From Candidatus Hydrogenedentota bacterium (lineage in GTDB: Bacteria; Hydrogenedentota; Hydrogenedentia; Hydrogenedentales; JAEUWI01), in contig JACPGE010000001.1 of the NCBI GenBank assembly GCA_016182605.1, positions 28,060-92,059 on the forward strand: a DNA stretch of 64,000 nucleotides, written 5' to 3'. This document shows, piece by piece, positions 54,409 to 63,968 of the stretch. Made by a program: the position numbers and the translations under genes. Within the stretch, counting starts at the first letter, position 1, and the number at the start of each line of letters is the position of its first letter. Under the pieces are notes generated by a model that ran no database searches, was not told the origin of the DNA, and saw only the letters and a list, made by a program, of their open reading frames with translations.

Positions 54409-54470
54409 GGTGTGATCTCCTGCCAATGGGTCTGTCTTATGGCGACAACATTACAGGGGCCCATGCGCAC

Positions 54471-54508
54471 AAAAAAAGGGCCGCAACGGGGAAAACCCGG
54501 TGCGGCCC
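54471..54508 (-). terminator. Intrinsic terminator of the Gfo/Idh/MocA gene
   Basis: On the minus strand, 16 bp after the stop codon, GGGCCGCACCGGG pairs with CCCCGTTGCGGCCC around a TTTT loop, followed by seven T residues (54477-54471). Confidence 0.9.
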
Positions 54509-54524
54509 AATCGGTCAGGTTCGT

Positions 54525-55820
54525 TCAGGCCAGTTCCGGCACCTCAAAGCCAGGCGCATATTCCCGGCGGAGCATGGCGTCGGCGTCGGGCGCATTCACA
54601 AACTTCTCGGTGGCCGTATCGAAGTCGAGGGAGCGGCCGAGGCGGTACGAGATGTTTGCCAAGTGCATGTGGGAACAGGCGAGGTGGGCCTGCTCCATGT
54701 TGCCGTGGATTTCGGCCTCGTTCCGGCTCTTAACTGCCGCGAGGAAGTTTTCGAAGCAGTCCTGGTCCGGAGGCAGGGGATGCTTGCCTTCCGGCAGGAC
54801 AATGGGCTGGTTTTTCTTGTCGAAGAAGCCCTTGCCCTGCACGTAGTAGCCCGTGTCCCCGTAGAAGAGGTTGCCCACGCCCACGCCGTCTTCGTTATTG
54901 GTGTAGCGGTTGCGCACGTCGAAGACCAGCATGGTGCCGTCCGCGTAGGTGAGGAGGGCCGTATTGGTGTTGTGGGTTTCGCCCTGATCTTCGTAGGTGT
55001 AGCGTCCACCCGCGCTGTAGATCTTCGAGGGGAGGCCCTTGTCCATGCCCCAGCAGCCGATGTCCATCTGGTGCACGCCCTGATTGCCGATTTCCCCGTT
55101 ACCGTAGTGCCAGAACCAGTGCCATTGATAGGGGTGGTAGTTCGGGTTGTAGGGCTTTTCCGGCGCGGGCCCCTGCCAGAGGCGCCAGTGCAGGTGCTTC
55201 GGCGCTTCCTGATCGTCCGCGAAGCCGATGGAGTCGCGGTTGTCGCCCGTCTTGAATCCCAGACAGCGGGCGGTGTGGATTTTGCCGATGATTTCGCCGG
55301 AGCGGATCAGCGGAATGTCGCGCTGCCACTGGTTGCTGGAGCGGCTCTGCGTGCCGTGCTGCACAATCTTGCCATATTTCTTCGCGGCCGCGATGATCTG
55401 TTTGCCTTCCCAGAAGTCGTGTGTGGCCGGTTTCTCGACGTAGACGTCCTTGCCGGCTTCCATTGCCCAGATCGACGCGAGTGTGTGCCAGTGGTTCGGT
55501 GTCGCGATCGAGAGGATATCGATGCTTGCGTCCGCGAGGACATCCTTGACGTCCACATAGCGCTTCACTTTGTGGGGCAGCTTGCTGTCCAACTGGTCGC
55601 CCACGTTATTGAGAATATTCTCGTCCGCGTCGCAGATGGCGAGCAGATCGGAATGCTCTGATTTCGCATATGCCTGGAGGTGGCTGCCGCCGCGGCCATG
55701 GAGCCCCATGACGCAGACGCCCAGTTTTTCGTTCGCGCTGTATGCCCGGTGGTTTTGCAGGGCGGCCGCCGCGAAGACGGCCGCGGAACTGCCCAGGAAG
55801 TTTCTGCGGGTGATGTTCAT
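54525..55820 (-). CDS. Tat-exported Gfo/Idh/MocA-family oxidoreductase
   Basis: A 431-residue NAD(P)-dependent sugar-oxidoreductase-like protein. The N-terminus MNITRRNFLGSSAAVFAAAA is a twin-arginine signal. The Rossmann motif reads GVCVMGLHGRGGSHLQAY, then ILSIATPNHWHTLASIWAME and GKDVYVEKPATHDFWEGKQI with the EKP catalytic Lys. The long second half (WHWFWHYGNGEIGNQGVHQM) with conserved His and Asp is typical of secreted members common in planctomycete-like bacteria. AAAGGAATCTT precedes the ATG, and the gene has its own terminator. Confidence 0.93.
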   Translation of the reverse strand: MNITRRNFLGSSAAVFAAAALQNHRAYSANEKLGVCVMGLHGRGGSHLQAYAKSEHSDLLAICDADENILNNVGDQLDSKLPHKVKRYVDVKDVLADASIDILSIATPNHWHTLASIWAMEAGKDVYVEKPATHDFWEGKQIIAAAKKYGKIVQHGTQSRSSNQWQRDIPLIRSGEIIGKIHTARCLGFKTGDNRDSIGFADDQEAPKHLHWRLWQGPAPEKPYNPNYHPYQWHWFWHYGNGEIGNQGVHQMDIGCWGMDKGLPSKIYSAGGRYTYEDQGETHNTNTALLTYADGTMLVFDVRNRYTNNEDGVGVGNLFYGDTGYYVQGKGFFDKKNQPIVLPEGKHPLPPDQDCFENFLAAVKSRNEAEIHGNMEQAHLACSHMHLANISYRLGRSLDFDTATEKFVNAPDADAMLRREYAPGFEVPELA

Positions 55821-55971
55821 AAGATTCCTTTCCAGCCAATCCCACGACGGGATGCACCATTAAATCCCGGTTCCAGACCCATCCGATTATAGTGGCGCAA
55901 GCGCCCCGGAATTGCAAACTGCGAAAAACCGGCTTGCCCCGGAGGGATCCACTGGGATATTGTACGGCGCG

Positions 55972-57177
55972 ATGCCGCGCCATAAACTGCCTTTCAAAGC
56001 CTGGATCGTCCTGATCCTCAACGTCCTGTACAACGTAGCCGATTCCCTCTGCTCCGTCTTCGTCGGCGTTTATCTCTATTTGAACAGCCTGGATTTTTCC
56101 GTGGTCTGTTACCACTATGTGGTGCTGTACGCGGTATGCCCCGTCGCCTATGTTTTCGCGGGCTGGTATTCCCAGGTCTATGACCGCGTGCACGTGTTCC
56201 GTGCGGGCATGGTCATGCACGCGGTCTATTACGCCACCCTGCTGTGGCTCCAGGAGGACGCCGCGAAATATGTGGTCGAGCTGGGCGCGCTGCTCGGCGT
56301 GGCCTGGGGGCTCTTTTACGCGGGCGCGAACACCTTCAACTACGATGTTGTGGAGCCGCACGAGCGCAATTACTTTTTCGGTATACAACAGGCCTTCGTC
56401 AGCACATCGAAGTTTATAGCACCGCTCCTGAGTGGTGTGCTCATCGGGCTTTTTCCGGTGAAGCTGGAAGGGTACATTTTCATTTTTGCCGTTGCCACGG
56501 TGATCTATGCGATTGGCATTGCGGTGAGTTTTGCCGTTCCACACGACCGCATCCGGAGGCCGTTCAAGTTCTGGCGCGCAATGTTTCCCGGCCGCGATCA
56601 ACGGGACTGGCGCCTGCTCATGATAGTTTCTGCGACCTTCGCCGGGAGCTTCGAGATCTTCGGTTTCCTGCTGGGCCTCATCATCTACATGAAGACAAGC
56701 CAGGAGTCCCTCGTCGGCAGTTTGACGGCGGCGCAGGCCTTGATGACCATCGCGGTTTCCTATGCCATTGGACGTTGGATGATTGCGAGCCAGCGCGGCC
56801 CGGCGATGTACTACGCCACATTTCTTTTTGTTGCTGCGGGGCTCGTCCTTTTTTACGAGATCTCCATTTTCACGCTGTTCCTGTTTGCGGTGCTCCAATC
56901 CATCGCGTTGCCGCTCTTTGGTATTCCTTTCTCCAGTGTGCGTTTCGAGGCGATCGATCGATCCGTGGAGGAGCCGGCGCAGCGCATTGAGTACATGTGC
57001 GCGTCGGAGTTTCCCCTGGGGCTCGGGCGCGTGCTCATGGTGCTCGTGCTGATTGCGCTGTGGAACGGGATGGGCGAAGCCGGATTCCGCTGGGCCATTT
57101 TGATACTGTGTCTGAACCGCATCGGGAGCTATCTCATCGTGCGGCAGCTCAGTGGGGTTTGGCCGGAACGGTCTTGA
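55972..57177 (+). CDS. MFS-type transporter
   Basis: About 401 residues with eleven to twelve hydrophobic helices and no other domain. The layout (ADSLCSVFVGVYLYL, LGVAWGLFYAGANTFNYDVV, a central cytoplasmic loop around PHDRIRRPFKFWRAMFPGRD then QRDW) is that of the major facilitator superfamily, in a group related to YxiO/TrbC-like uncharacterised transporters. Substrate unknown. ATG 55972 lacks a strong ribosome site; TTG 55960 and TTG 55912 are in-frame alternatives. Its last 29 bp overlap the convergent RND pump gene. Confidence 0.82.
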   Translation: MPRHKLPFKAWIVLILNVLYNVADSLCSVFVGVYLYLNSLDFSVVCYHYVVLYAVCPVAYVFAGWYSQVYDRVHVFRAGMVMHAVYYATLLWLQEDAAKYVVELGALLGVAWGLFYAGANTFNYDVVEPHERNYFFGIQQAFVSTSKFIAPLLSGVLIGLFPVKLEGYIFIFAVATVIYAIGIAVSFAVPHDRIRRPFKFWRAMFPGRDQRDWRLLMIVSATFAGSFEIFGFLLGLIIYMKTSQESLVGSLTAAQALMTIAVSYAIGRWMIASQRGPAMYYATFLFVAAGLVLFYEISIFTLFLFAVLQSIALPLFGIPFSSVRFEAIDRSVEEPAQRIEYMCASEFPLGLGRVLMVLVLIALWNGMGEAGFRWAILILCLNRIGSYLIVRQLSGVWPERS

Positions 57178-60100
57178 GCTTCTTGCGCCGCAGGAGGCCG
57201 CCCAAGTCGTCGAGCAAGGTATAGACCACAGGCACGACGACGAGGGTGAGGGCGGTGGAAACGATGAGCCCGCCGATCACCGCGATGGCCATGGGGGCGC
57301 GGGATTCCGAGCCTTCTCCCTGACCCAGCGCGATGGGGAGCATCCCGAAAATAATGGCCAGGGTGGTCATGACGATGGGGCGCAGCCGCGCGGGTCCTGC
57401 GTGAATCACGGCGTCGTTCCGCTCGAAGCCATCCCGGCGGCGCAGGGTGTTCGTATAGTCCACAAGCAAAATGCCGTTCTTTGTGACGAGGCCCATGAGC
57501 ATGATGATGCCGATGAGCGCGTAGATGCTCACGGTCATGCCGGTGATGAGCAGGGCGAGAATGGCGCCGGTAATAGAGAGGGGAATGGAGAGCATGATGG
57601 TGAAGGGGTGGATAAAGCTTTCGAACTGCGCGGCCAGCACCATGTAGATGAAGGCCAGCGACAAGAACATGGCGAGGATCAGATTCTCGAAACCCTCACT
57701 CATGATGTTCGCCATGCCCCCGAATCCATAGGTGTAGCCGGGCGGCAGTTTCATCGCGGCGACCACGGCACTCACCTCTTCGATGGCTTCGCCGAGCACC
57801 TTTTGTTCCCGCTGCAAATTGGCCATCACGGTGATCTGACGCGTGCGGTTGTAGCGATCGATCTGCACGGGACCGTATTCCTTTTGCAGGGTGGCTACGT
57901 TTTGAATGCGCACCAATTCGCCCCGCGTACTGCGCAAGGTCAGGAAGGGCACTTTTTCCGGGTCGTCGCGGAAGGGCCCATCGAGCCGCACGCTGATATC
58001 GAAGCGATCGCCCTCGGCACGGAACTTGGCCACATCCTCGCCGCCCACCAGCGCCTTGATCGTGGCCGCCAGTTGCAGGGGCGGCACCCCGAGGTCGGCG
58101 GAGGCATCGCGGTTGATGTAGAAGTTGGCTTCGGGCTTGTTCTTGTCGTAGGTGATGTCCAGATCGACATAACCCGGGCTCTCGGAGATTTTGGCCATGA
58201 CGGCGTTCGCCGTTTCTTCGAGTATTTTGAGGTCGGGCCCTCGCACTTCGAGTTGGAAGTCGGCCCAGGTGCGGCCGCCGCCGGCGATGTGGGGCACAAT
58301 CTCCACGCTGACCTTGGCATCCTTGACATCGCTGAGGGCCTCGCGCGCCCAGGCCATGGCGACTTCCTGCGAGTCTGTTCGCAGCGATTTCTGTTTCATC
58401 TTCACGTACATCGAAGCTTCGTTGACGCGCTGCAACTCGTCCGATCCGATGGTGGTGAAGCAGTAGTCCAGCCAGGCCTGGCCCTGCATGCGCTGCTGGA
58501 TGGTGTCGAGGAGCATGTCGGTGGTGTAGATGGACGAGCCCAGCGGCGCCTTGACCTTGATGTTGAATTCGCTCTGATCCTCCAGCGGGATGAATTCGGA
58601 GCGCAGGTTTTGGCTGACGTAGAGGGTGCCTGCGAAGAGGGCGACGGAGAGGAGGATCACGGTTCCGCGCCAGCGCAGTGCGTGCCGGAGCACGCGCCCG
58701 TAGAAATGATCCACGCTGCCGAGCGCGCGCTCCGTGATGCGGAAGAGCAGGCCATGTTCCGGTTTGCGCAGAATGCGGGAGGAGAGCATGGGGTCCAGGG
58801 TGAAGGCGACGTACATGGAGATGGCGACGGCAAAAGTGACCGTGAGGCCGAACTGATAGAAGAAGCGGCCCACCTGCCCTTCCATAAAGGCCACGGGCAC
58901 GAAGACCGCCATGACGGAGAGGGTGGTCGCCAGCACGGCCAGGGTGATTTCGCGGGTGGCGAAGGAGGCGGCCTCGCGGCGGGGCATGCCGTGTTCGATG
59001 TGGCGCATGATGTTTTCCTGCACCACGATCGAGTCGTCGATCAGCAGGCCGATGGCGAGGGAGAGGGCGAGCAGCGTCATCATGTTCTGGGTGAAGCCCA
59101 GGGCGTTCATGAGCACGAAGGTGCCGATGATTGCGGTGGGGATAACGAGGGCGCTGATGAAGGTGCTGCGCAGGTTGCGCAGGAAGACGAAGACGATCAG
59201 GATGGCCAGCCCGCCGCCGAAGAGCAGATGGAATTGCACCTCGCGCACGGAATGGCTGACGAAGATGGACTGATCCTGCGCGATCTCCAGCGAAACGCCC
59301 TGATCCTTCAGCTCTTTTTGCAGCAGCGCCACTTCATGCTTCACCGCGTCGGCCACCTGCACGGTGTTGGTGCCGGACTGACGCCGCACGAGCAGGCCGA
59401 TGGCCCGGGTCCCGTTGAGGCGCGCCATGCTCCGCTCCTCCTGCAATCCGTCTTCCACGCGGCCAATGTCGCGGATGCGGATGGGCGAGCCTTCGCGGTA
59501 GGCCACTACCATGTCGGCGATTTCCTCCACGGACTGAAACTCGGCCTTGGTGCGCACGACGAATTCGGTGGGACCCGTCTCCACGCGGCCTCCGGGCAGT
59601 TCCACGTGCTCCATGCGCACGGCGTTCATCACGTCCTGCACGGAGAGGTAATGCCCCACGAGGCGCGCCGGGTCGAGCCAGATCCAGATCTGCCGATCGC
59701 GCCCGCCAACAAGCCGCACCTGGCCCACATTGGGAATGCGCTGGATGCGCTCCTTGATCCGGTCGTCTGCGATGCGGGTGAGGTCGCGGATGGGTTTGTC
59801 GCCCGAGACGACGACGGAGAGGATGGGCGCCGCATCCACGTCGAGCTTTTCGATGACGGGTTCTTCCAGGTCGTCCGGCAGTTCCGAACGAATGGCCGCG
59901 AGGCGCGCCTGAACCTCCTGGTAGGCCACATCGATGTCCTTGTCCAGGTTGAACTCGATGATGACTTGCGACACGCTCTCCGCGCTGGTGGATCGCAGGT
60001 GCTTGATGGCGGCAATGGTGGAGACGGCCTCTTCGATGGGATCGGTTACCGTGGTCTCCACGGTTTCGGGGTCCGCGGCGGGCAGCACGGAGATCACCGT

Positions 60101-60235
60101 GATAATGGGGAACTCCACGCGCGGGAAGAGGTCGATGCCGATACTGAAGAACGAGATCACGCCCAGCACGATGATCGCCATGATCGTCATGGTGGTGAAT
60201 ACGGGGCGGCGTATGGCTACATCGGAAAGGGTCAT
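57149..60235 (-). CDS. RND multidrug efflux pump, inner-membrane subunit (HAE1 family)
   Basis: A 1028-residue proton-driven transporter of the AcrB/MexB class. Twelve helices and two large periplasmic loops are evident. It starts MTLSDVAIRRPVFTTMTIMA. The helix 4 proton-relay Asp pair is in LSLAIGLLIDDSIVVQENI, the helix 10-11 region reads LIGIIMLMGLVTKNGILLVD, and PRVEFPIITV also fits. It overlaps the adaptor gene by four bases (ATGA). No outer-membrane factor is encoded nearby, so it must use a TolC-like protein from elsewhere. Confidence 0.95.
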   Translation of the reverse strand: MTLSDVAIRRPVFTTMTIMAIIVLGVISFFSIGIDLFPRVEFPIITVISVLPAADPETVETTVTDPIEEAVSTIAAIKHLRSTSAESVSQVIIEFNLDKDIDVAYQEVQARLAAIRSELPDDLEEPVIEKLDVDAAPILSVVVSGDKPIRDLTRIADDRIKERIQRIPNVGQVRLVGGRDRQIWIWLDPARLVGHYLSVQDVMNAVRMEHVELPGGRVETGPTEFVVRTKAEFQSVEEIADMVVAYREGSPIRIRDIGRVEDGLQEERSMARLNGTRAIGLLVRRQSGTNTVQVADAVKHEVALLQKELKDQGVSLEIAQDQSIFVSHSVREVQFHLLFGGGLAILIVFVFLRNLRSTFISALVIPTAIIGTFVLMNALGFTQNMMTLLALSLAIGLLIDDSIVVQENIMRHIEHGMPRREAASFATREITLAVLATTLSVMAVFVPVAFMEGQVGRFFYQFGLTVTFAVAISMYVAFTLDPMLSSRILRKPEHGLLFRITERALGSVDHFYGRVLRHALRWRGTVILLSVALFAGTLYVSQNLRSEFIPLEDQSEFNIKVKAPLGSSIYTTDMLLDTIQQRMQGQAWLDYCFTTIGSDELQRVNEASMYVKMKQKSLRTDSQEVAMAWAREALSDVKDAKVSVEIVPHIAGGGRTWADFQLEVRGPDLKILEETANAVMAKISESPGYVDLDITYDKNKPEANFYINRDASADLGVPPLQLAATIKALVGGEDVAKFRAEGDRFDISVRLDGPFRDDPEKVPFLTLRSTRGELVRIQNVATLQKEYGPVQIDRYNRTRQITVMANLQREQKVLGEAIEEVSAVVAAMKLPPGYTYGFGGMANIMSEGFENLILAMFLSLAFIYMVLAAQFESFIHPFTIMLSIPLSITGAILALLITGMTVSIYALIGIIMLMGLVTKNGILLVDYTNTLRRRDGFERNDAVIHAGPARLRPIVMTTLAIIFGMLPIALGQGEGSESRAPMAIAVIGGLIVSTALTLVVVPVVYTLLDDLGGLLRRKKLKTVPAKPH

Positions 60236-61335
60236 GATGTGGCGCCTTGCCGTGCGGAGGCCGCGGCCTGCGTGGCGAAGACGGCATCGCCCTCGTTCAG
60301 ACCCTCAAGGATCTCGATCGTGCTGAGGCCGGAGAGGCCCGTCTTTACCAGGCGCTCTTCATAGCCCGCGTCCTTGGGAACGCGCACCGCGGAACCGCGC
60401 GGCGTGGAGTAGACCGCGGCGCGTGGCAGCGCGAGCACGCCCTTCGCCTCCGCGACGACGACCCCCACCTCCATGAGCAGGCTCGGCTGAAGGCGCCGGT
60501 CCGTGTTTTCGATAAGGGCCCGGCAACGGATGGAGCGTGTTGCCTCGTCCATCGCGGGGAAGATGCGTTCAATCGTGACCACGCCGCCGAGGCCGGGCAC
60601 GCCGTTTACCTGGTACTGCACGGGCGTGCCCGCTTTCGCCAGTTCGAGGTTTTCCTGCGGGAGCGTGAAGTGCAGTTCCAGCGTGTCGATGGCCTGAATT
60701 TCCAGGAGGAGCGTAATCGGCGCGCTGGTCACCGGTTCGCCCGGGTCCACGAGGCGTTGCGTGATGAGCCCGTCGTAGGGCGCGCAGATCGTCGATTCCT
60801 TCAGGCGCTCTTCCGCCATGCTGAGCGCCTGCGCCGCCTGCTCCGATTGCGACTGGGTCAGGTCGAAGGCGTAGCGCGCGTCGTCTTTCAACTGTTCTGT
60901 CGTGGCGGGATCCACGCCGTTGTTCCAGAGGCGCTCCAGGCGGTCCCAGCGCTGCTTTGCCTGATCGATCTGGGTCCTCACCGCCTTCAATTCGGCGCGC
61001 CGCAGTTTCACCTCGATATCGAAGAAGGCGGAATCCAGTTTCACCAGCGGCTGATCCTTGCGCACGGTGTCGCCCACATCCACCAGCACCTCCTTCACAC
61101 GGCCCGAGACCTGCGATCCGATGCGCGTGGTTTGCGCGGCCATCAGGGTCCCCACGACCGGGAGCACGTGAAAGACGTCCTGACGCACGACGGTGACCAC
61201 GTTCGATGGCGGTGCGGGCTCCCCCGCAATGAGCGCGCGCGCCGGGCCGAGCACGAGCAGCGATGCAAATGCGATGCGGGACAGGAAGGGCGCCGTGCGC
61301 GGGCGCACACGGGCAACACGGGGAAACGCGATCAT
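60232..61335 (-). CDS. RND efflux periplasmic adaptor (membrane fusion protein)
   Basis: A 367-residue adaptor linking the pump to an outer-membrane channel. After an N-terminal signal or anchor come the lipoyl halves RIGSQVSGRVKEVLVDVGDT then VRKDQPLVKLD and APYDGLITQRLVDPGEPV, with an alpha-hairpin between (AELKAVRTQIDQAKQRWDRL). Beta-barrel and membrane-proximal domains follow. Stop and start codons overlap at both ends (ATGA with tetR and with the pump), so all three genes are translationally coupled. Confidence 0.93.
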   Translation of the reverse strand: MIAFPRVARVRPRTAPFLSRIAFASLLVLGPARALIAGEPAPPSNVVTVVRQDVFHVLPVVGTLMAAQTTRIGSQVSGRVKEVLVDVGDTVRKDQPLVKLDSAFFDIEVKLRRAELKAVRTQIDQAKQRWDRLERLWNNGVDPATTEQLKDDARYAFDLTQSQSEQAAQALSMAEERLKESTICAPYDGLITQRLVDPGEPVTSAPITLLLEIQAIDTLELHFTLPQENLELAKAGTPVQYQVNGVPGLGGVVTIERIFPAMDEATRSIRCRALIENTDRRLQPSLLMEVGVVVAEAKGVLALPRAAVYSTPRGSAVRVPKDAGYEERLVKTGLSGLSTIEILEGLNEGDAVFATQAAASARQGATS

Positions 61336-61997
61336 GGACGGCGTCCTTTGGGGGTTGGGGCGGCGCCGGAGGGAGGTTCCGGCAGGATGCCCGCGTGGAT
61401 GATGCGCAGGGCGCTGCCGGCCTGTTCGGCCAGGGTGCGTTTGCGCCCTGAGAAATGGTTGGTGAATACCATGCCATAGAGATGGTCGCTGATAAAGTCG
61501 GTGAGTTCCGCCACGGGCATCGCCCGCAATTGCCCCGACTTCATCATCTCGCTCAACAGGCTGTGCCAGCGCGCGATGTCCTGCTCTTTGTGCACGAAAT
61601 AGGTGGACTGTTCCCGGTCGCGGAATGCGGCCCGCTCCTGCACGAACAACTCCACGACCTCCGGGTGCGCGTCGAAGAAGGCCAGGTAGGATCGGAAGCC
61701 GGCCTCCACCTGCGCGAGCGGATCGCTTTGCGCTTCCACGGCCTCATCGATGCATTCCCCCAGCAGGCGCATGCCGCGATCCACCGCGGCGAGAAAGAGA
61801 TCGCGCTTCGTGGGGAAGTAGCGGTAGACCGTGCCCTTGCCAATGGTGAGGGTGTCGGCGATGGCCTGCACGTCCGTGCTGGAAAAACCGTGCTGCGCGA
61901 AGGCCGCTGTCGCTTCCTTCAATATCTGCTCCCGGCGCGCTTCCGCCCTGCCGGACTCTTTCGGGCGGCCTGGGGTGGCCGCCGCAACACGGTGCAT
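61332..61997 (-). CDS. TetR-family repressor of the efflux operon
   Basis: A 221-residue regulator. The N-terminal helix-turn-helix is clear: RREQILKEATAAFAQHGFSS and VQAIADTLTIGKGTVYRYFP, followed by a helical ligand domain. It is the first gene of the operon it presumably represses. A possible operator, CGGAC-N6-GTCCG, lies at 62102-62117. ATG 61997 has GAGGT about 10 nt upstream; an upstream TTG at 62060 adds 21 basic residues and is less likely. Confidence 0.92.
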   Translation of the reverse strand: MHRVAAATPGRPKESGRAEARREQILKEATAAFAQHGFSSTDVQAIADTLTIGKGTVYRYFPTKRDLFLAAVDRGMRLLGECIDEAVEAQSDPLAQVEAGFRSYLAFFDAHPEVVELFVQERAAFRDREQSTYFVHKEQDIARWHSLLSEMMKSGQLRAMPVAELTDFISDHLYGMVFTNHFSGRKRTLAEQAGSALRIIHAGILPEPPSGAAPTPKGRRP

Positions 61998-62175
61998 GGA
62001 CTGGTACCTCAGAGACGCACGCTGCCATCGATACTTCGCGGCGCATGCGCCATAGCGCAAAGGCGATTCCCCTCAGGCTCCCCGTGGCGGTCCGCACAAG
62101 ACGGACGCGTCAGTCCGATTATTGTCCCAGAGCAGCCCCGGAGAATTCAAGCCGGAGGGCCCGAAGTTTCACGGC

Positions 62176-62832
62176 CTATTCCTTCGTGTGCACCATGCGG
62201 AAATCCGTGAGCCGCGCCCAATGCTCCACTTCGGCCAGGCCCTGATAGGTCTGTATCGTGACGTACGGCAGGCCCTTGGCAGGCAGGTCGCATTCCCCTG
62301 CCAAGCTCCAGGCGGCCTCGCCCGGCGCCCGGTATTCCCCCCGGATCTGCCGGTCCCGGACGGTCAAGCGCAGTTCGAGTTTCGTGGAGGCCACGTCGAG
62401 CAGCGCGATGGTGCGCGGGTTGTCGTTCTCCTCGCGCCCCATGACCAGGCTCAGCTTCTTGTTCACCTGCTCCAGACCGATCTTCACCATGTGGCTGTCG
62501 TCGAAATACCACACCAGATCCACCTGCTCATACTGGTTCGACGGCGTGTTCTCCACCGTGACGGAGATGGCGGTCGCGCCCCCCTGCGTAATGGGGATGG
62601 GGCGGCGCAGAATGTTCTTCGCGTCATTTTGGTTGCCCCACATGTTGCCCGGTTCAATGCGGATCTCCAGGCCCCGATCGCCCACCCGCCAATACTCCGG
62701 GTCTTCCCGCAGCCAGCTCCAGCCCTCGCCCAGCTTGCCCTTGAAGGTGTCCTCGAAGAGCACCGTCTCGCCACCACTCGGGGCACACGCCAGTGTAAGG
62801 AGCAGTCCCACGCCAATGAGCTTCAGTTTCAT
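62176..62832 (-). CDS. DUF1349-like lipoprotein (concanavalin-A-like fold)
   Basis: A 218-residue exported protein with a lipobox, LLLTLAC, followed by a beta-rich domain beginning ETVLFEDTFKGKLGEGWSW and WRVGDRGLEIRIEPGNMWG. This is the pattern of DUF1349/beta-xylosidase C-terminal sandwich domains, which bind or accompany carbohydrate-active proteins. No catalytic domain is attached. GGGGTG lies upstream of ATG 62832. It is transcribed towards the efflux operon but separated by 180 bp. Confidence 0.8.
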   Translation of the reverse strand: MKLKLIGVGLLLTLACAPSGGETVLFEDTFKGKLGEGWSWLREDPEYWRVGDRGLEIRIEPGNMWGNQNDAKNILRRPIPITQGGATAISVTVENTPSNQYEQVDLVWYFDDSHMVKIGLEQVNKKLSLVMGREENDNPRTIALLDVASTKLELRLTVRDRQIRGEYRAPGEAAWSLAGECDLPAKGLPYVTIQTYQGLAEVEHWARLTDFRMVHTKE

Positions 62833-63102
62833 CGCATCACACCCCGTTTTGAAGTTCAACACCCAGCCGCTTGACTATAGCACAGCCCGGGAAGGTTTCC
62901 ATCGCGCGCAGGCGCCGCTTCCATGCAAAACCACAGCGGGCAAGTGTAGCGACGCAGGGATTTCGCCTCAACCCGGACAGGAATCTCCGCTCCCTTTGTA
63001 AAGTCTACGTTCCAGTGGCTCAGACAGTCTTGTCTGAGATTGCGCGTGGCCGCGCACGTTCAGTGCTATCCTCTTCAGCTCCGAAGGAGCGCCAGTCAGT
63101 TG

Positions 63103-63386
63103 CCTGGGGCGTGAGCCCCAGGGTGAGGCCCGCCTCCACACCGAATCCGCGAAGCGGAGGGCACAAACAGCGCCACGACCTCATATCTGCGATTGATAGT
63201 TCCAGAACGTATGGATGCCGATTCGCCGTCTGAATTTCCACCCGTTGCATGGCATGTGTCACGATTACGAACAGGACCCGGGTGATCGACTCGGGAGCCG
63301 CTCACACACTCCGAACGTCGTCCCTGCCATCCGCTTCGCGGATTCAGGAGTTTGTGAGGGGCGTATTCCTGGGGCTCACGCCCCAA
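63103..63386. repeat. Inverted repeat pair with GGGGCGTGAGCCCC and GAATCCGCGAAGCGGA boxes
   Basis: 63103-63165 contains GGGGCGTGAGCCCC, then GAATCCGCGAAGCGGA. 63327-63386 holds the same two boxes in reverse complement. About 160 bp lie between. The surrounding 1.1 kb (62833-64000) has no supportable gene; the stretch 63440-63670 is rich in GGGACGCCCACGCCCC-type low-complexity sequence. Confidence 0.6.
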
Positions 63387-63968
63387 GCTTCTATTGACTA
63401 CCGCCGCTTCGCGGCTCGAAGGCGCATACGACAGCAGGTCCGTCATGCCATGCGCGTCGTCTTGCAGGAGCACGGGTGCCCCGCCCGTTTTCCTTCTTCC
63501 ACTTCCCCGAAACGTCTTCAAGCACCGGAATGCGGGCGGGACGCCCACGCCCCTGAATGCCGAGCGCTCCGGGTTGTCTAGACTGGGAGCCCCAATCTCC
63601 GCGTTGGGATCGCGGCCCGTGGCCGCCGAAGCATTCGAATTGGCGGCGGCGTGTTCGTTGCCGCCAGAGTAATTCCGGGTAATACCGGGCCAGACGTGAA
63701 TGGCGCTGACTTTTCGTACTACAACCCGTCAAATTCTTCGAATCCTTCGAAGAAATTCCTGCGGCCATTGCTGTAAGTTGTCAGATTGGCGCATTTGCAG
63801 CAATGAGCAACGCGGAGGCGTTGCGGCTTTGCCTGAATTCCCTCTCTGGGATCGCCGAGTTGCACCCGGCTTTGATCCCTCACAACATTGCTTGCAGCCA
63901 TACCGCGCCAACAACACACACGAATACGAGACCAGAACGCCCCCCATTCCGATCCAAAGGATGTTCAC

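Noticed and set aside
57152..60364. 1070-codon open frame on the plus strand opposite the RND pump
   Set aside because: The sequence is a His/Gly/Asp/Glu-rich mirror of the pump gene with no recognisable motif.
62102..62117. TetR operator CGGAC-N6-GTCCG
   Set aside because: Arms are only 5 bp and it lies about 105 bp before the tetR start; possible, but too weak to list as a feature.
63391..63768. Minus-strand frame through the GGGACGCCC-rich stretch
   Set aside because: It runs through low-complexity repeat sequence and overlaps several other equally poor frames.
63729..63968. 79-codon minus-strand frame with one hydrophobic stretch at the right edge
   Set aside because: GTG start without a ribosome site, composition like the surrounding repeats and no family resemblance; not supportable as a gene.
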